The notes under the pieces were generated by a model. The model had not been told where the DNA came from, did no database searches, and saw only the letters and a program-made list of their open reading frames with translations. A stretch of 55,344 nucleotides of DNA. It comes from a virus. Positions 55,113 through 55,344 of the stretch are shown one piece after another. The stretch is taken from positions 1 through 55,344 of IMG/VR virus record IMGVR_UViG_3300046500_000118, one strand, 5' to 3'. The stretch's first letter is position 1; each line of letters opens with the position of its first letter. Position numbers and translations under genes: made by a program.

Positions 55113-55344
55113 GTGGCTTCGGTCATCAAGCGGTGTGGGTGCAAGGTCGGGGCCTGGTCGCGGTGCTCGCACTCGTGGGTGGTCCGGTTCAGGGACGCCA
55201 AGGGAGACCAGAAGGAGGAGTCCTTCCCCGCGAACAAGAAGAAGGAAGCTAACGCCCTCGCGGTCAAGGTCGAGAACGACAAGCACCTTGGCGTGTACGT
55301 CGACCGCAAGCACTCCAAGCGCACGTTCGCAGACTGCTGGGAAG
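55113..55344 (+). CDS. int: Tyrosine integrase, N-terminal part (continues at base 1)
   Basis: GTG 55113 starts the sequence ASVIKRCGCKVGAWSRCSHS, which then gives WVVRFRDAKGDQKEESFPAN. The Cys/His-containing beginning (CGC, CSH) is the arm-binding domain usual in actinobacterial phage integrases. ATG 55101, four codons upstream, is also in frame but has no spacing to its ribosome binding site. From 55218 the sequence repeats bases 1-127, and the complete protein has about 398 residues. Confidence 0.92.
   Translation, partial: MASVIKRCGCKVGAWSRCSHSWVVRFRDAKGDQKEESFPANKKKEANALAVKVENDKHLGVYVDRKHSKRTFADCWE
55218..55344. repeat. Terminal direct repeat, right copy
   Basis: Identical to bases 1-127. 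Remove one copy to obtain the circular sequence. Confidence 0.9.

Noticed and set aside
1-55344. CRISPR arrays, tRNA genes, insertion sequences
   Set aside because: I looked for regularly spaced repeats, tRNA T-loop signatures and transposase motifs and saw none.

Overview
The window is the complete genome of a temperate tailed phage of a high-GC actinobacterium, most probably a Streptomyces siphovirus. The first 127 bases recur exactly as the last 127 (1-127 = 55218-55344), so this is a circularly closed assembly of about 55,217 bp; the tyrosine integrase gene runs through the artificial ends. The gene set (HK97-type head genes, long-tail genes with a 1859-residue tape measure, DnaB-like helicase, split primase, family A polymerase, class II ribonucleotide reductase, ThyX, dCMP deaminase) resembles R4-like Streptomyces phages. 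That family placement is an inference from gene content, not from a search.

Layout. (1) 54.8 kb through the junction to 4.7 kb: lysogeny and maintenance module with excisionase, integrase, a candidate attP, a winged-helix/zinc-ribbon protein, a DUF2637-like membrane protein with a C-terminal DNA-binding domain, small Cys proteins, a GntR-type regulator and an exported His-rich protein. Several of these look like parts of Streptomyces integrative plasmids (AICEs). (2) 4.7-5.9 kb: a 1.2 kb non-coding, AT-richer region with direct repeats. (3) 5.9-17.5 kb, plus strand: about 25 mostly unknown small genes, tightly packed, many overlapping by ATGA, GTGA or TAATG. Five stem-loops with the identical loop AGAGTAAGT punctuate them. 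The recognisable products are an Lsr2 DNA-binding domain protein and a DUF3987-like protein. (4) 17.5-39.5 kb, minus strand: late genes in the order HNH, small and large terminase, portal, scaffold, capsid, connectors, tail tube, frameshifted tail chaperones, tape measure, distal tail, tail spike and lysis. (5) 39.5-40.9 kb: control region, possible cos, and an HTH protein that may be a repressor. (6) 40.9-54.7 kb, plus strand: replication, recombination and nucleotide metabolism.

Control. An asymmetric 13-bp element, TCGCAGTTTCAAG, occurs at about eight intergenic places. At three early operons its reverse complement supplies the -35 box (TTGAAA) of a promoter with a 17-bp spacer. This looks like a phage-wide operator similar in concept to mycobacteriophage L5 stoperators. 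A second shared motif (CTATAGAAYGCCRTAGA) precedes both the GntR gene and the integrase gene.

Unusual translation. Four conserved early genes (DUF6915-like, DnaB-like, ribonucleotide reductase, dCMP deaminase) have no ATG, GTG or TTG where their conserved N-termini require one, and appear to start at ATC or CTG. The tail chaperones use a canonical -1 slippery site, GGGAAAC. The primase is split over two overlapping frames.
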